Shown: positions 13,400 to 26,120 of the stretch, piece by piece
Position numbering within the stretch: the first letter of the stretch is position 1
Layout: every line of letters begins with the position of its first letter
Source: Gadus chalcogrammus
Taxonomy: Eukaryota > Chordata > Actinopteri > Gadiformes > Gadidae
Assembly: GCF_026213295.1 (NCBI RefSeq)
Contig: NC_079423.1
Location: 17,185,558 to 17,249,557 of the forward strand
Length of the DNA stretch: 64,000 nt
Direction: 5' to 3'
The notes under the pieces: model-generated
Database searches by the model: none
What the model was told of the DNA's origin: nothing
What the model saw: only the letters and a program-made list of their open reading frames with translations
Translations under genes and position numbers: made by a program

Positions 13400-14710
13400 T
13401 ATGTAATGCCTGATACATGTGCACCTCTACAACATATTATTCCTGTAGGTCTCATCCTACAGGTGTTTGGTACAAGATGTATGTAATTAATCCCAGACCG
13501 GACATTTGGACGACACAGGAGAAGGTAGCAGACATTAAAAAAACATTAAAATGCCCCTTTTTAGTTTTCCTACAAAAACAAAAAGGTAATGTAAATGTTT
13601 TCCTACAGAACGTGAGTCGTCAACACGTTAATGTAATGCACAAAGAAGACGAAGAGTTCTGAACCCGAGGGTCTGGCCGGCCGTATCCGAGTGGAAAGAC
13701 CCCGTATCTATGACTCACAGGATCCCTCAAAGATCTCCTGAGGAAGGACGGACTGGAGCTCACTGGCTCTACGCCCCGAACACACGGAGACCCACTCTGA
13801 GACAAACAACAACTCACTAATACTGGGACGGCAAAAACATAGGGAATAGTGAGTGAGTGAATAGGGAACGATTTCGAACACAGCTTCTGTATGAGCATGC
13901 TTCTGTCTTGGGGTCACCTGGCCAGGTGCGGCTGTGATGGGGTCACCCATAGCCCTCCTAAACACCCCTGCGTTCCCTCTTGACGATTAAGGGAGTTTCT
14001 AGGGTTAAGGGTTGTCATGACTAGATGGCCTATGATGCCCTTTGAGACTGTTCATGTGATTAAGAGCTACACAGAGAAAACAGTATGTGGCGTCCATAAA
14101 ATGGACAAGGTCAACTTCAACTGGTGGTTAAGAGGCTGGGATGTACAGTTAATTGGTCAGACTATGAGACAAGCAGCTGTTGTGATGCTAGTCACAGATA
14201 ACGAGTGTCTCTACGGAAGCGACTTCCTTCCGCTCGCTAAATCAACTTCGACTGGGCCGCGGAGTGCGTAACTTAATCGATGTAGACATGATGAACTTGA
14301 GACTGAGACGAATGACTTTTTGGTAACGAACACAAGCGAGCGATTATAATATTTCCTAAAAAGGAGGGCAGAAGACAATTCCCCAGACCCGCTCCCCAGA
14401 CGGGCCGGAGGTATCTAGAGCACCGCGTCCATTCAGATAAAGAGGCGCCGCTATTTAAAACCCCGATCCAACACGGACCCCGGGGCAAGTCACGACCAAG
14501 AAACACTCAAGCCTTCTCCTAAACACTCTTGTTCTTCAACAGTGAGGCAACGAGGGAAACTAGCACATCTTGGAGACTGCTAGGGGGCTAAGGTTAGGCA
14601 ACAACCCAAACTAGTTAGGCACATTTCAGACTGTAGGAGGGTTGTTTAGGCAATGAGCCTAACGAGTGTGTCTTAGACTGCAGGTGGGCTAGTTGGGCAA
14701 TGAGCCTAAC
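13400..14710. other. No gene recognised
   Basis: Unique sequence. 14575-14720 holds a short degenerate repeat around GGCAATGAGCCTAACTAG. Confidence 0.4.
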
Positions 14711-14714
14711 TAGA

Positions 14715-15112
14715 CTGCAGGAGGGCCACAAACGCAACTGGAAGGTTGCTGGTTCCATCCCCAGCTCCTCCTTGCTAACTGTGGATGTGTCTCAGAGCAA
14801 ACACACCATTCCTAGCTGCTCCCGACGAGCTGAATGGGTGAATGAAGGGGTGTATGAATGTGCTATTGAATGTGCATCAATGTGTGTAGGAATTGGTTTA
14901 TGAATGTTTGATTACATGGGTGAATGAATGTGTGTATGAATGGGTTTATGAATGATTGATAACATGGGTGAATAGTGTGTATAAATGTATGTATGAATGG
15001 TTTCATGAATGCGCGATTGAATGGGAGAATGAATGGGTGAATCTGAGGCACTCATTGTAAATCGCCTTGAGAGGCCAAAGGTGGGAGAAGCACCATATAA
15101 ATACATTCCAGT
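14715..15112 (+). mobile_element. tRNA-derived SINE, diverged copy 3 with internal expansion
   Basis: B-box-like GGTTGCTGGTTCCATCCCC, body CTGCTCCCGACGAGCTG, then the GTGAATGTGTG part expanded into about 200 bases of GAATG/TATGAATG repeats (14835-15045), then tail TCGCCTTGAGAGGCCAAAGG and CACCATATAAATAC. Confidence 0.75.
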
Positions 15113-15114
15113 TA

Positions 15115-16550
15115 GCATTTATTGGGGTTGATATGTTGATCAACTGAATGTTTAGGTACAATCCAAACCACACATTCTGGTTATTCTTCCCTTTCCATTT
15201 GGCCCCGGTCTATATATTTTTCTCCACACCGTGACGTTGTCTGCGTCCCACTTCTCTAAATAAGGTAGGGAAGTTCTACAAACTTCTCCTGTGCACAACA
15301 ACCCAGACCGGTTTAACCATGAGCGTCTGGTCTCAGGGTAGAGGAAACACCACCATCTGATTACCACAAGGCCCGCCTCTTTCCCCAGGGCCGAAGCCCC
15401 AGGGCATGCTGGGAGAGAGAGAGGGGGGGGGGGGGGGGGGGTCGCATGACACTACAGGGAAACCTCATCAAGTACCAAACACGTTGAGGCCGGGCGACCG
15501 TGCCCGACTCGACTACTTTCAGAATGTCTTCGAATGACATCGTTGACCAATATGGACTCACAACGGCTACTGTTACACGGACGCTTCAACTTTAAGTAGG
15601 AGCCTGTGGTTTCCATGGCGATGTGGCATTAAAACCAAACTCATAGTTGGCAAAAGAATAGCAGATAAGTCCTTTTGCATGATATGTCCGATTTTGTCTG
15701 AAATCTGCCTGTCCTTAATGAGTTATGTATAGTTGTTCATCTGGTGTAAGAGCATGTGCCTTATAAATGTTATAAATATATAAAACATATTCAACAAATG
15801 TGCAACCATTTGGGACGGATTTAACAATAATGAATGTCATGTAAACGCACAATAATCTTTTCTCCAACTGCGTGCGTTGATGGTCACGGCAGCAGCGCCA
15901 TTCAGCATATATCAAACATTCTGCCTCCAGTGTGCGTAAAGGACGTCTCTGAATAGGTTCTTGTCTGTTAAACATCCCCTCAGAGCGAGGCTTTAACCAC
16001 GTGGACAGACAAGTACGCAACTCACTCCAGGACACTAGCCGATGACGGGGATCGAACTCACGACCCTTGGGCTACAAATACACGGCCGGGGCTGGAGGTC
16101 ACAGCCAGCCCTTGGTGGAGGTCACAGCCGCCGTGGAGCGCCACTGCAGGGGAATGTATCTGGACGGTGGAACCTGCTAGCTTCTCCCTGCCGCATAATC
16201 CCAACCCGTCGGAGAACCCCCTCGACCGAGAGCTGCTCATCCCCTGACGAGAAGGTGCACTCGGGTGGCTGAGTCATTTAGGACTAGATCTTGTTTTTTT
16301 TGTGAAAAATATCTAGTTTCTTGTCTAATTGCTCTTTTATTGTTCTTAATTACATTAAACCACCAATAACCAAAATAGAAAATGATTGAACTAACCTTTT
16401 GATTTCAGTGGCTACACTTCCCGGTGGATGTTTTTCGTGAGACCATGACTAAATAGTTCTCTTTATCATCGATGGGGGATGTTTACATGATAACAGGACA
16501 GGAATCGACAGAGCAGGACTCACCTTGATGTTGGAGAGGAGAGGAGCAGG
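15115..16550. other. No gene recognised
   Basis: A G run (15424-15441), and at 16030-16075 a reverse-strand GAGTTCGATCCCCGTC that resembles a tRNA B box, perhaps an old SINE. Nothing else stands out. Confidence 0.35.
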
Positions 16551-16644
16551 TCACTGAGGAGCAGACACTGAGGAGACACAGAGAGAAGGGGTTAGACTAC
16601 GGTCTGAGGATAGACAGAGAGAAGGGGTTAAACTACGGTTTGAG

Positions 16645-16827
<183 letters not shown>

Positions 16828-17366
16828 GGGGTTAAACTATGAAAGCAGTGAACTCAGACAGCAGAGTCGTCACCAGGAATAAGATGACTTTATACATTTA
16901 TTTTTTCAGTTGATTAGAATTCTACATTTATCGTTGACATTTCACTCCTGTCACAATAATTATCAGCAAAAAATATAAAGAAAAATATATAAAGAATTAT
17001 ATCTAAAGGCAGAAATAAACTTTTGCCTGAAAGTGACAAACCTAAAGTTTTTATTTATTAATAATACGAATAATAGTAATAACAAAAGGAGGCTGAAACG
17101 TCTATTTGTGGCGTAGGGAATGTCCTACATTTAGATTAAATACAGGTAGGGGTGGGGGGGGTTGGGGGTCCCTAGGGCCCAGATGTGTGCAGCGTGTGCC
17201 ATGTGTTTGAGGTGTGTGTGTGTGTGATGTGTTTGAGGAGTGTGCGTGACGACTCTGGGTTTGTGCGTGTTGGGGACTTCTTTAGTTGTGATAAATTGAC
17301 GGTGTCAGATTCCCCCACGCAGAGCGAAGAATACCAGAGGGAGCCCCGCCCCCCTCAGTCAGTCAA

Positions 17367-17560
<194 letters not shown>

Positions 17561-17609
17561 AACTGTGTATGCGTGTGTGGGTGGGTGTTCCTAGATGAAG
17601 GAGACCTAC

Positions 17610-19225
17610 TGAGGTCGACTGGGTTTGGGGATGAAACCCAGAATCTTTTGGCGGGGATCGAACACCATAGCCACATGTTTTATGAATATAGCAGACACTT
17701 GAGCGTTTCTTGATTCTACATGGTGTGTAACGTTTTAATGTTTAAGAGAAAACACGGATGATTAGCATGATGGCACATGATAGTCTTCTATAAATTCAAC
17801 CCTAATTTAAAGAGTGATCTTATTTGAGAGCACAATTCTCACTTAAAAATGTTTAATGAAAACCAGATGTTGAAACTAAAACCGTTTTAATAAGAGGGTA
17901 TAAATAGTTTAAAGCAATTTCATTTTGCGTTTTGAACATTCTACTTTATGCTTGCAGGTAAATGTCAAGATAAACTCTGAACTTGTGAACAAGTTTGAAA
18001 GGATTAATTAAAACCTGCCGCTTTTTATTTTTACACCACCAGATCATCTCAGTTGGATTCGCAAAGCCTCAAAACATTTAAGACGAAGAAAAGACATCAC
18101 TGCGGACATATTGACACGCACAATATTATTCATATTTAGCAAGAGCAGTGGGAGTTAAACCTTTAATAAAAATTACAAAATAAAAGCACAACTATACACT
18201 AGTGCCACTTAAATATTTACTTTCAGGGCCGAGCATTCGTAAACAACAATATAAAAAAACATCTTTTTACACCGACTATGGAATGATGATTGAATCACGA
18301 AGAGGATGTTCTAGAATCTAGAGGGTTCCATGCATTAAGAACCAGGCGACACTTGCAGCCATGACAACTCTTAAAAACACAGCCAAAAACAATTAGTACC
18401 ATTCCTGCAACCCTCCCCACTGCAGTTATATTAAGGATCTTGGATCTCTTCTTGTATGAAGCTTTGGTAAAGGCAAGATTATTTTCTCAAGTGCAAACCT
18501 TGCACTGTAAGAGTGAATGCCTTTCACCGACAATGTCTCATTTTATGAATGAACTGCTGACAGGTAGTGAGCTATTGCAACCTGACCAGTCTATTGTGAT
18601 TGGACTGAAGTGAACTCATCATGCCTCTGCCACCCGTCTGCCTGCCTTCCAAATGGATATTTGACAGTTAGACTCAGAAGTTAATTCACATTCATAAAAA
18701 AAAAAACGAAATTACTCAATTTTAAAGTATTATATTTCGCTCTCTATATATATATTCAAATAAAACCAAGCAATTTATTAAATGTCAAGTCCATTAAGAT
18801 AACGAAGGTGGGAGCATTTGGCTTCAATGGCTCATGTAGGAACTCGAAAGATAAAGATGAAATTATCACTGCCATTAAATGTTGGGACATGGAGCAATTT
18901 GCTATCAGGTGTGAGGAATCTCCACAGAACCGGAGAGCATTAAGCTCAATTCTAAAGGGTTCGCCCAGGTCAAAGGAAAAGTCATTTTAAACACTCAAAA
19001 GGCTCTTTGTTTCACTTTAAGATGGATGAATTTCCAAGAGAATACTTTTGATCCCATTTGAATAAATAGGCCAACGGCGGGAGTCCATCAAAACGCCGCC
19101 ATCAAAGTCCCGGCACTTTGCCGATACTTTGCCGGTACTTTACCATCAACATATGGTGCCATCATTTATGGGTGAAAGTAGTGCGTCAGCTGAATCGCTA
19201 ATAATGATAATAATAATATTTGGTA
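17610..19225. other. Repeat-free AT-rich stretch, candidate conserved non-coding DNA
   Basis: About 1.5 kb without microsatellites or dispersed repeats, unusual in this window. It includes a 60-codon open frame at 18808-18990 with balanced composition but no recognised homology. Conservation cannot be tested here. Confidence 0.3.
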
Positions 19226-19232
19226 AGACATA

Positions 19233-19485
19233 TGATGGCATGTGACTCAGGAGATAGAGCGGGTTGGCTGGTAACCGGAAGGTTGCTAGTCCGATCCCCA
19301 GCTCCGTGTCGAGGTGTCCCTGAGCGAGACGCCTCACCCTGACTGCTCCCGACGAGCCGGCTGTCGCCCTGCGTGGCTGACTCCGCCGTCGGTGTGTGAA
19401 TGTGTGCATGGACGGGTGAATGTGAGGGCAATATTATAAAGCGCTTTGAGCGTCCACTGGTTAGAAAAGCGCGAAATGCTAAATG
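19233..19485 (+). mobile_element. tRNA-derived SINE, copy 2
   Basis: Same family as 2222-2512: head GACTCAGGAGATAGAGCGGG, B box GGTTGCTAGTCCGATCCCC, body GAGACGCCTCACCCTGACTG, tail AAAGCGCTTTGAGCGTCCAC. Only small differences, so the copies are comparatively young. Confidence 0.85.
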
Positions 19486-19809
19486 TCGTCTGCAAATCCT
19501 AGTGCCCACCAGAGTATGAGAGCGAGCCCCCAACAAACCCCCTCCTCTCCGGGGAGCAGTGACCTCACCACACCAGTGTTATCCTCGCCTGCCCACTCCC
19601 AGCCAGAGTACTCTCTCTGACACAGATCCCCCAGCAGGAAGCTGCCAGGAGCCAGGGCTCTCCGTCAGGGCCCTCCTAAGTGCTTGTTCTGTGGGCCAGC
19701 GCGGCAGTCTGGTTACCATGGAGGAAGCCGGTAGAGCCCGGAGAATATCTCCCAGGATCCACCTGGGCTCTCTCTCTCCCACCAGGCTAACCCTATTTAT
19801 AACTGGACA

Positions 19810-20165
19810 CATGTCTAACCTGAAGCACAGTACTACTTACAATACCATGTGTAGAAACAATGGTACAGTACTAGGAACAGTACCAAAAGCTACAGTACTA
19901 CGTACAATACCACGTGTAGTACCAAATGGTCCACTTCTACATACAATACTAGGAACAGTAGCAAAATCTACAGTACTACGTACAGTACTTATCAAGGCAG
20001 TACTTTGTACAGTACCAACAGATGGACTGCTAGGTATAGTACCCAGTATGATGATTATGGGTGGCTCTGCATTGACGCAGTACTTGGTTCATAGTACAAA
20101 TACATCGCAGTACTAATGGGCAAAGTACTAGGAAGTCTTTGGTACAGTTATAATGGGCAATGTAG
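19810..20165. repeat. GTAC-rich degenerate repeat
   Basis: Repeated CAGTACTA / GTACAGTACC words at irregular 15-35 base spacing. A 185-codon open frame crosses it but is repeat-driven. Confidence 0.65.
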
Positions 20166-20534
20166 AGTATCAGAACTAATGGATGCATTACTATCGGCTA
20201 TAGTAAAGAAACAAAGACAATCTTATCTACTATTGTGCATAATTATATTTTCTACCATTCTATTCCTTTCAAATCATCACCCTCAGATCCTCTTTAATGG
20301 TTTTTAATTTGTACTGGTAAAAATAAATCGCTCACAAGGGGAACACTTATCTTTACGCCAAAAATAAAAAAAATACTACCTTCTTTTCATAAACACAATT
20401 ATGAACTTTGCAATCAAGATACCAATTAATCTGAAGCGCTTCCGTAAATGGATGCTACAATATTGCCACAACAGCTTAGTTGGTTGAAAAGTCAACTGTT
20501 CATCACCTTAGGCCATTCTGGAGTCCGGATTTTC

Positions 20535-20790
20535 TACATGTACATTCACGGCGTTTGGCAGACGCTTTTATCCAAAGCGACTTACAATAAGTCCATTTGT
20601 CAGAAGAAAGAGATCAACAATATATCTCTGTCGGTACAGTTAGGATGTTCATAGAAACAAGTGTCACGCTCTTACAATCGCTAGTTTAACCCATTCCCCG
20701 GATACAACAGAGATAGCATCTTGTAGCATCTTATCCTAGCTAAGTACTATTTCTAAGGGCCAGGACGTACAACATACAAAAAAATGCAGG
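20535..20790 (+). mobile_element. Dispersed repeat with GGCAGACGCTTTTATCC core, fullest copy
   Basis: Starts near TTTGGCAGACGCTTTTATCC, followed by GCGACTTACAATAAG, and ends with CTAAGGGCCAGGACGTACAAC. Partial copies in this window: 2795-2985 and 1608-1700 (minus), 9885-10045 and 49489-49560 (plus). It is a common teleost repeat; its class is not clear from this sequence. Confidence 0.75.
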
Positions 20791-21279
20791 GAGATCCCCT
20801 ATGTCTTTATTCTCCCTAAATCTTTATTCCACGAAAGGGAAGTTAATAATTTGATATTTGCTGGACTACTTTCAATTTCAGTTTATTCCATTCTAAAACG
20901 TTCATAAGTTAACTTAGCATATGGCTGTGTGTATTCAGTAAACCTCCTTAGAATGAACGTGCCTAGGTTACACAGCCAGGCATGTCCGCGCACTATTAAA
21001 GATTCATCCTCCAACGGAGACCAAAGGCTTGTGAAGGAAATTTAAATTATTGACGGATAACTAAATGACCTTTTATAAATAAAAAAGGTTTTTCCATCTT
21101 CAGGAAGTCCGGACAAAAAAGAAGATGTCTTTTTGAGAATAATACTATTTTGAATAAAAAATGTGATAAAACATTTAACAGGGTTTCATACAACCTCATT
21201 CGAAGAATATTTTAGTTCTGAATTTATAATGTTAGTTTGAAGACGCTAGTGAGATTTTATTAAGGCATGATCCAAAGGC

Positions 21280-21645
21280 TTGAGCTAACTTTATCACCTA
21301 GCGCTAAACAGGCTAACTGTAGCACCTAGTGTTACACAGGCTAACTGTAGCACCTAGTGCTGCACAAGATAACTGTAGCAACTAGCCCTGTAGTGGCTAA
21401 CTGAAGCACCTAGCGCTGCACAGGCTAACTGTAGCACCTAGCGCTGCACAGGCTAACTTTAGCACCTAGCGTTGCACAGGCTAACTTTAGCACCTAGCGC
21501 TGAACAGGCTGGCTTTAGCACCTGCACTGCACAGGCTAACTTTAGCACCTAGCACTGCACAGGCTAACTTTAGCACCTAGCGCTGCACAGGCTAACTTTA
21601 GCACCTGGCGCTGAACAGGCTTACTTTAGCACCTAGCGCTGCCAG
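21280..21645. repeat. 28-bp minisatellite (GCACCTAGCGCTGCACAGGC)
   Basis: About 13 copies of TTAGCACCTAGCGCTGCACA plus GGCTAACT with progressive divergence at the left end. Confidence 0.9.
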
Positions 21646-22036
21646 CGCATTGTATTTGTTGCTGACACATTATATCGCTTACAAATCAAGGTCAGGGTGA
21701 GGATTTAAAGATTAAGTCTGATATCAACGTTAGGCCTCAGAGCAGACACTTAGCGCACACACCCCAACCTGCCACACAATGGGTCGCCACCGGTGATAGG
21801 ATCATACCGACATAAGCTCCGTGTTGAGGCTACCGTTCAACACTGAGGCGAATTATCTCAGATGCATGTCACCTGGAAACCCAGAGGATAATAGTCCACT
21901 GAGTGACCGGTCTGAGCCTGCAACGGCCCGAGCCCGCTCCGGCCCGAGCCCGCTCCGGCCCGAGCCGGCTCCGGCCCGAGCCGGCTCCGGCCTGCTTAAC
22001 TACACGCCATCGGTTCCAGAAACTGTCTGCCATGTT

Positions 22037-22172
22037 TACACACACACACACACACACACGCACAGTGTGCGAGCTCTTGTGAACACGCCGTGTCCATATA
22101 CATTCCAGTGTGTGCGCACGTGTCCGTGTGTGTGTGTCCGTGTGTCCTTGTGTGTGTGTGTGTGTGTGTGTA
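22037..22172. repeat. CA tract followed by GT tract
   Basis: (CA)n at 22037-22060 and (GT)n at 22122-22172 in opposite sense; could pair as a hairpin. Preceded by a CGGCCCGAGCCGGCTC repeat (21925-21990). Confidence 0.8.
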
Positions 22173-22179
22173 GTGCCGC

Positions 22180-23190
22180 TAGTGAGTCAGTAACTACAGC
22201 AGCGCGACGCGCAGTGCAGCAGCCTTGGGAGTGATTTAGGTCAGTAGTAATTGCATTCCTGCGCCGCGGGAGGCTAGTTGGGCGGCTGCTGCAGGAGCCA
22301 TCGCACGCTCCACGGGCCACGGGGGCGGGGCCGGGTGACCGCGGCCCTTCTGTCCCCGGGGACCGGCTCTCTCTACCGCGCCGCTCTCCCGTGTCCGGCG
22401 GCGTTTAGCCAACAGCACCTCAGCCCTGGACGAAGCAGGGAGCGATGTCTCCAGAGTTTAAAGAGCGGGAGAACGAGGCGACGCCGGGCCCTCCGCGACG
22501 ACGTCCCCACAATGAAGACTATGGTGTTATCATCCTCGTTCCACAGCTACACCCTAGTACCTCTCCCCGACGCAGGGGCTCCCCGCCCTGGCTCAGAGGG
22601 GGGTCCGCACTGAGCTGGGGGGGGGCTCACAATAGCCTCTGAATTACCTTAAAGGAACATATCCGCCAACTGAGAAAGGTCATTTGCATTCCTCCATACC
22701 GCTAACACTTTGCTCTCATATTTAGTGTCCCATTATGGCACGCAACCGCCATTCGGCATCCCACTTTTCCCGCTCTTTTGTGCGTTGTAATGTGAACATG
22801 GAGTGGAGTCCCACCTTTAAGAGGCTTTTAAAATCAATTTATAGACGCGAGGCATTCAAGGAGCACAAGGTTATGGCGATTCCTAACAATAACCAGAGAA
22901 AGGATTGAATAGCCCTGAAAGTCGACTCAAACTACGGTGAACGTGAGAACTATGAGGATGACGAGCCCAGGGGACTAGAAGAAAGAGAAACTATGGAAAC
23001 AGAACTGAGGTTCATGTGATCACGTCTCTTTCTACATTCATATAATTACACATCGTCGTCATTCTACAAAGACGTTCTCCAGCAGAGCAGGAGGGAAGAG
23101 GTGTCTTACATGGTTGGTAATATGATTAACCACAGAGGGGCTGTAATATTCAGTACTTTGTTAATCCACTTGGGATGACGCAAAACATTC
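22180..23190. other. CpG-rich block then low-repeat stretch
   Basis: 22190-22500 is CpG-rich. 22640-22930 is unique and contains an octamer-like CATTTGCAT (22680-22688). No exon recognised. Confidence 0.3.
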
Positions 23191-23297
23191 AGCAATGCAT
23201 CTTCACTCATCACATTGTGATAATTACCATCTTTGTAATGACTTTATGAAATTTTTACGATACAACAAATACTACAAAACCAAAACCTTGCACAAGG

Positions 23298-23830
23298 TTG
23301 CCGGTTCTACACAACCATGCACTGGTTCTACACAACCATGCACTGGTTCTACACAACCATGCACTGGTTCTACACAACCATGCACTGGTTCTACACAACC
23401 ATGCACTGGTTCTACACAACCATGCACTGGTTCTACACACACATGCACTGGTTCTACACACACATGCACTGGTTCTACACAACCATGCACTGGTTCTACA
23501 CAAACATGCACTGGTTCTACACAAACATGCACTGGTTCTACACACACATGCGATGGGCTCTAGACAAACAAAAACATCCTCTTGTTCCTCACAAACCTAT
23601 GCTGGTTCTACACTAACATGCGCTGGTTCTACACTAACATGCGCTGGTTCTACACTAACATGCGCTGGTTCTACACTACCATGCGCTGGTTCTACACTAA
23701 CATGCGCTGGTTCTACACTACCATGCGCTGGTTCTACACTACCATGCGCTGGTTCTACACTAACATGCGCTGGTTCTACACTAACATGCGCTGGTTCTAC
23801 ACTAACACGCGCCGGTTCTACACTAAAGCG
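23298..23830. repeat. 21-bp minisatellite in two sub-arrays
   Basis: 23298-23558: about 12 copies of CACTGGTTCTACACAACCATG. 23593-23830: about 11 copies of a variant with CGCTGGTTCTACACTAACATG. The 21-bp period keeps several frames open (up to 289 codons), but the peptides are pure repeats and not convincing proteins. Confidence 0.95.
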
Positions 23831-23989
23831 TCCTTCGATTCCATCAGTGCCAATGCACTACTACCGGACACAACTTCTGTACCGTCTCTCCTCTCCACCA
23901 GCTATCTCACAACCACAGCGTTTCCTGCTGCTGTGTCCTGTCCGCCAACCGCTGGGCGACCAGAGAAGGCGTAGAGGATGCGGCGTACC

Positions 23990-24050
23990 GATGCGGGGGG
24001 GGCCGATGCGGGGGGGCCCGATACGGGGGGGCCCGATACGCCGGGGGCCG
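23990..24050. repeat. 17-bp GATGCGGGGGGGCC repeat
   Basis: Four imperfect units of CGATACGGGGGGGCC type. Confidence 0.8.
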
Positions 24051-24512
24051 GTTCGGATGCGGCACGAGTCGATGAACTATGCTGTTAACACTATCCTTCA
24101 CAAATCACGTTGGAAGCCACTCAAGAGGCGGTGTAAAATGGGAGGGAAACAGCAACGGTTTCCTTAACGCCAGCATCGACACCCCGACACCACCCTGGCC
24201 CCCCTCAACGTGTGTATTGTGTATTAAGAGCATTCGGGCCCCTGGGGGCCCTGACCCACTTAAAGTGGGTCCAAGTTGGAGTTCGCAACTTAGTTTACAA
24301 CCGCCACACACGGCGCCGAGTATTGATGTCGGTGTGTGTGGCGCACGTGTGCGAAGCGCCGTCAGAAGTGCTTGTTAAAATAGTGAGCCGTAGTGTAGCA
24401 TGGGGGCGGGCGGGGAGGGGGGGCGGGCGGGGAGGGGGGCGGATACAGTGTGATGTACCCCCCCTCGTTTCCTCGCCGGGTTTTGCTTGCCGTCTAGACG
24501 CGTGCACAACCG

Positions 24513-24645
<133 letters not shown>

Positions 24646-24649
24646 TAGC

Positions 24650-25915
24650 GTTGACGGGAGGTCTGTGGACGGCTACGGGGACTTTGTGTTCTCCTCGCGG
24701 TTGTTTACTTCTCTGGCAGAACGCGTGACACAATTAATATCCTCCTGCGTAAAGACCGGTGAACGAGCGCCTCGGAGAGGAGCAGGAGACAGAGGAACAC
24801 GTTCAGCCACACAGCGTCTCTCTGCACAACGGTTCATCCGAGGTATTCCACTCTACGTTTTGGTGTTCATCTGGTCTCCGGGAACCGAAGTCCGTCAGGT
24901 CAAGGTTACGACCGAGGAGAAAAAGCTCCGGTGAAAGCCGTGAGTGTTTTTCGTCTCCCTCACGCTAATCTCCGTTCAATCTCCCACCGTCTGTTTGCTG
25001 AGAATCATTAGCTATACGGCAATCAGGACTCGGAAAAAAACAAAAACAAAAAAGTAATCCAATCCCTAAAACGAGTGTCTTAATGAGTCCCCTAATCGCC
25101 TCCTCCTTACCCCCGGTCCCAGCAGCCCGGCGTAACGAGACGAGTTTATCTGGACTTAATTTGTTGACAAGAGTCATTTAGAGATTACTTAAAACATCTC
25201 CTCAAGCAGAGGGGGGTGGGGGGGGGGACAGAATCTGTCATCTCGAACTGCTCCGACGGATAATGAGGTTCACTCAACGATGAGCTGAACTCGAGCTGTT
25301 TGGTAGAATAACAAAATCGAGACGGAAATAACGAAAACACTGAAGAGCGTTTCAACGATGAACCAAAACCACTTCTTCTTCTTCATCACTGGGTTCTGAG
25401 ATGGCAGGCCCGTGATTAATGAACACAGAACTTCAGTCCCCAGAACCAGGAGAGAAGAAGATGAGATGAAGACCAGTGGACCAACGGGATGGAAAGACCA
25501 AGCAGGCAGCCTGAAATGTGAAGGCTGAACATGATATCATCACAGCGGTAGGAGAACGCCTGAGTGTATACAGAACTACCGTATAATAGTTACAACACTC
25601 TGTTCTGACCGACGGACATTCGATGAGAACCAGAGGCCACTGTCGGAATGATGTTCACAGATCGATCAATAGGTCAACCGCCTCAAATCTAAGAACAATA
25701 ATCACACTGATGTTCACAGAACGTTCAACAGGTCAACAACCTCAAATCCAAGACAATAATCCAACATCGTAAAACCTCGGAATTTCAAATAAACCGTTGG
25801 CGTCTTATCATCCGAAGATAAGAGCCAGAATCAGGTGGAACGGAGCGCGACGCAACAACACTGAAATACTACAAAAACAACAAGCACAGATATACTACCG
25901 GGTTACAAGGGGGAT
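24650..25915. other. No gene recognised
   Basis: Unique sequence with an approximate direct duplication around GATGTTCACAGA and GGTCAACC (25645-25690 and 25708-25755). If the block at 25922 is a minus-strand first exon, this would be its intron. Confidence 0.35.
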
Positions 25916-25921
25916 ACTCAC

Positions 25922-26120
25922 AGCTGAGGGACCCACGGAGCAGTGAGGAGAGCTGAGCGGGAGCAGAGAGAGAGGCTCCGGCCAGCGCCCGCTTCGCTCC
26001 AGCCCTCTCCTCCTCCGCCGCCGTCGGAGCAGGAGGTAAACATTCCCAAATATGGGGAAAGTATGATGAAAGCTGCGAGGGCCACGGCACTTTTTTTTTT
26101 TTCATCCGGAATGTTGGAGT
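25922..26120 (-). promoter_or_regulatory. First-exon-like GC-rich block with CArG box and splice donor
   Basis: Read on the minus strand, a GC-rich segment (25930-26030) ends in CAGCT followed by GTGAGTA, a strong 5' splice site (GT at 25920-25921). Just upstream, at 26046-26055, is CCAAATATGG, a perfect SRF CArG box, with TEAD-like CATTCC at 26041-26046 and a CCGGAATG (ETS/TEAD) at 26105-26112. No ATG-led protein is recognised, so this would be a non-coding first exon. By position it could be an lpp alternative first exon, since LPP and BCL6 are divergent neighbours in mammals. The link to lpp is inference. Confidence 0.4.

Noticed and set aside
23298..24167. 289-codon open frame
   Set aside because: It is the translation of a 21-bp minisatellite; the peptide is a simple repeat and several frames are open.
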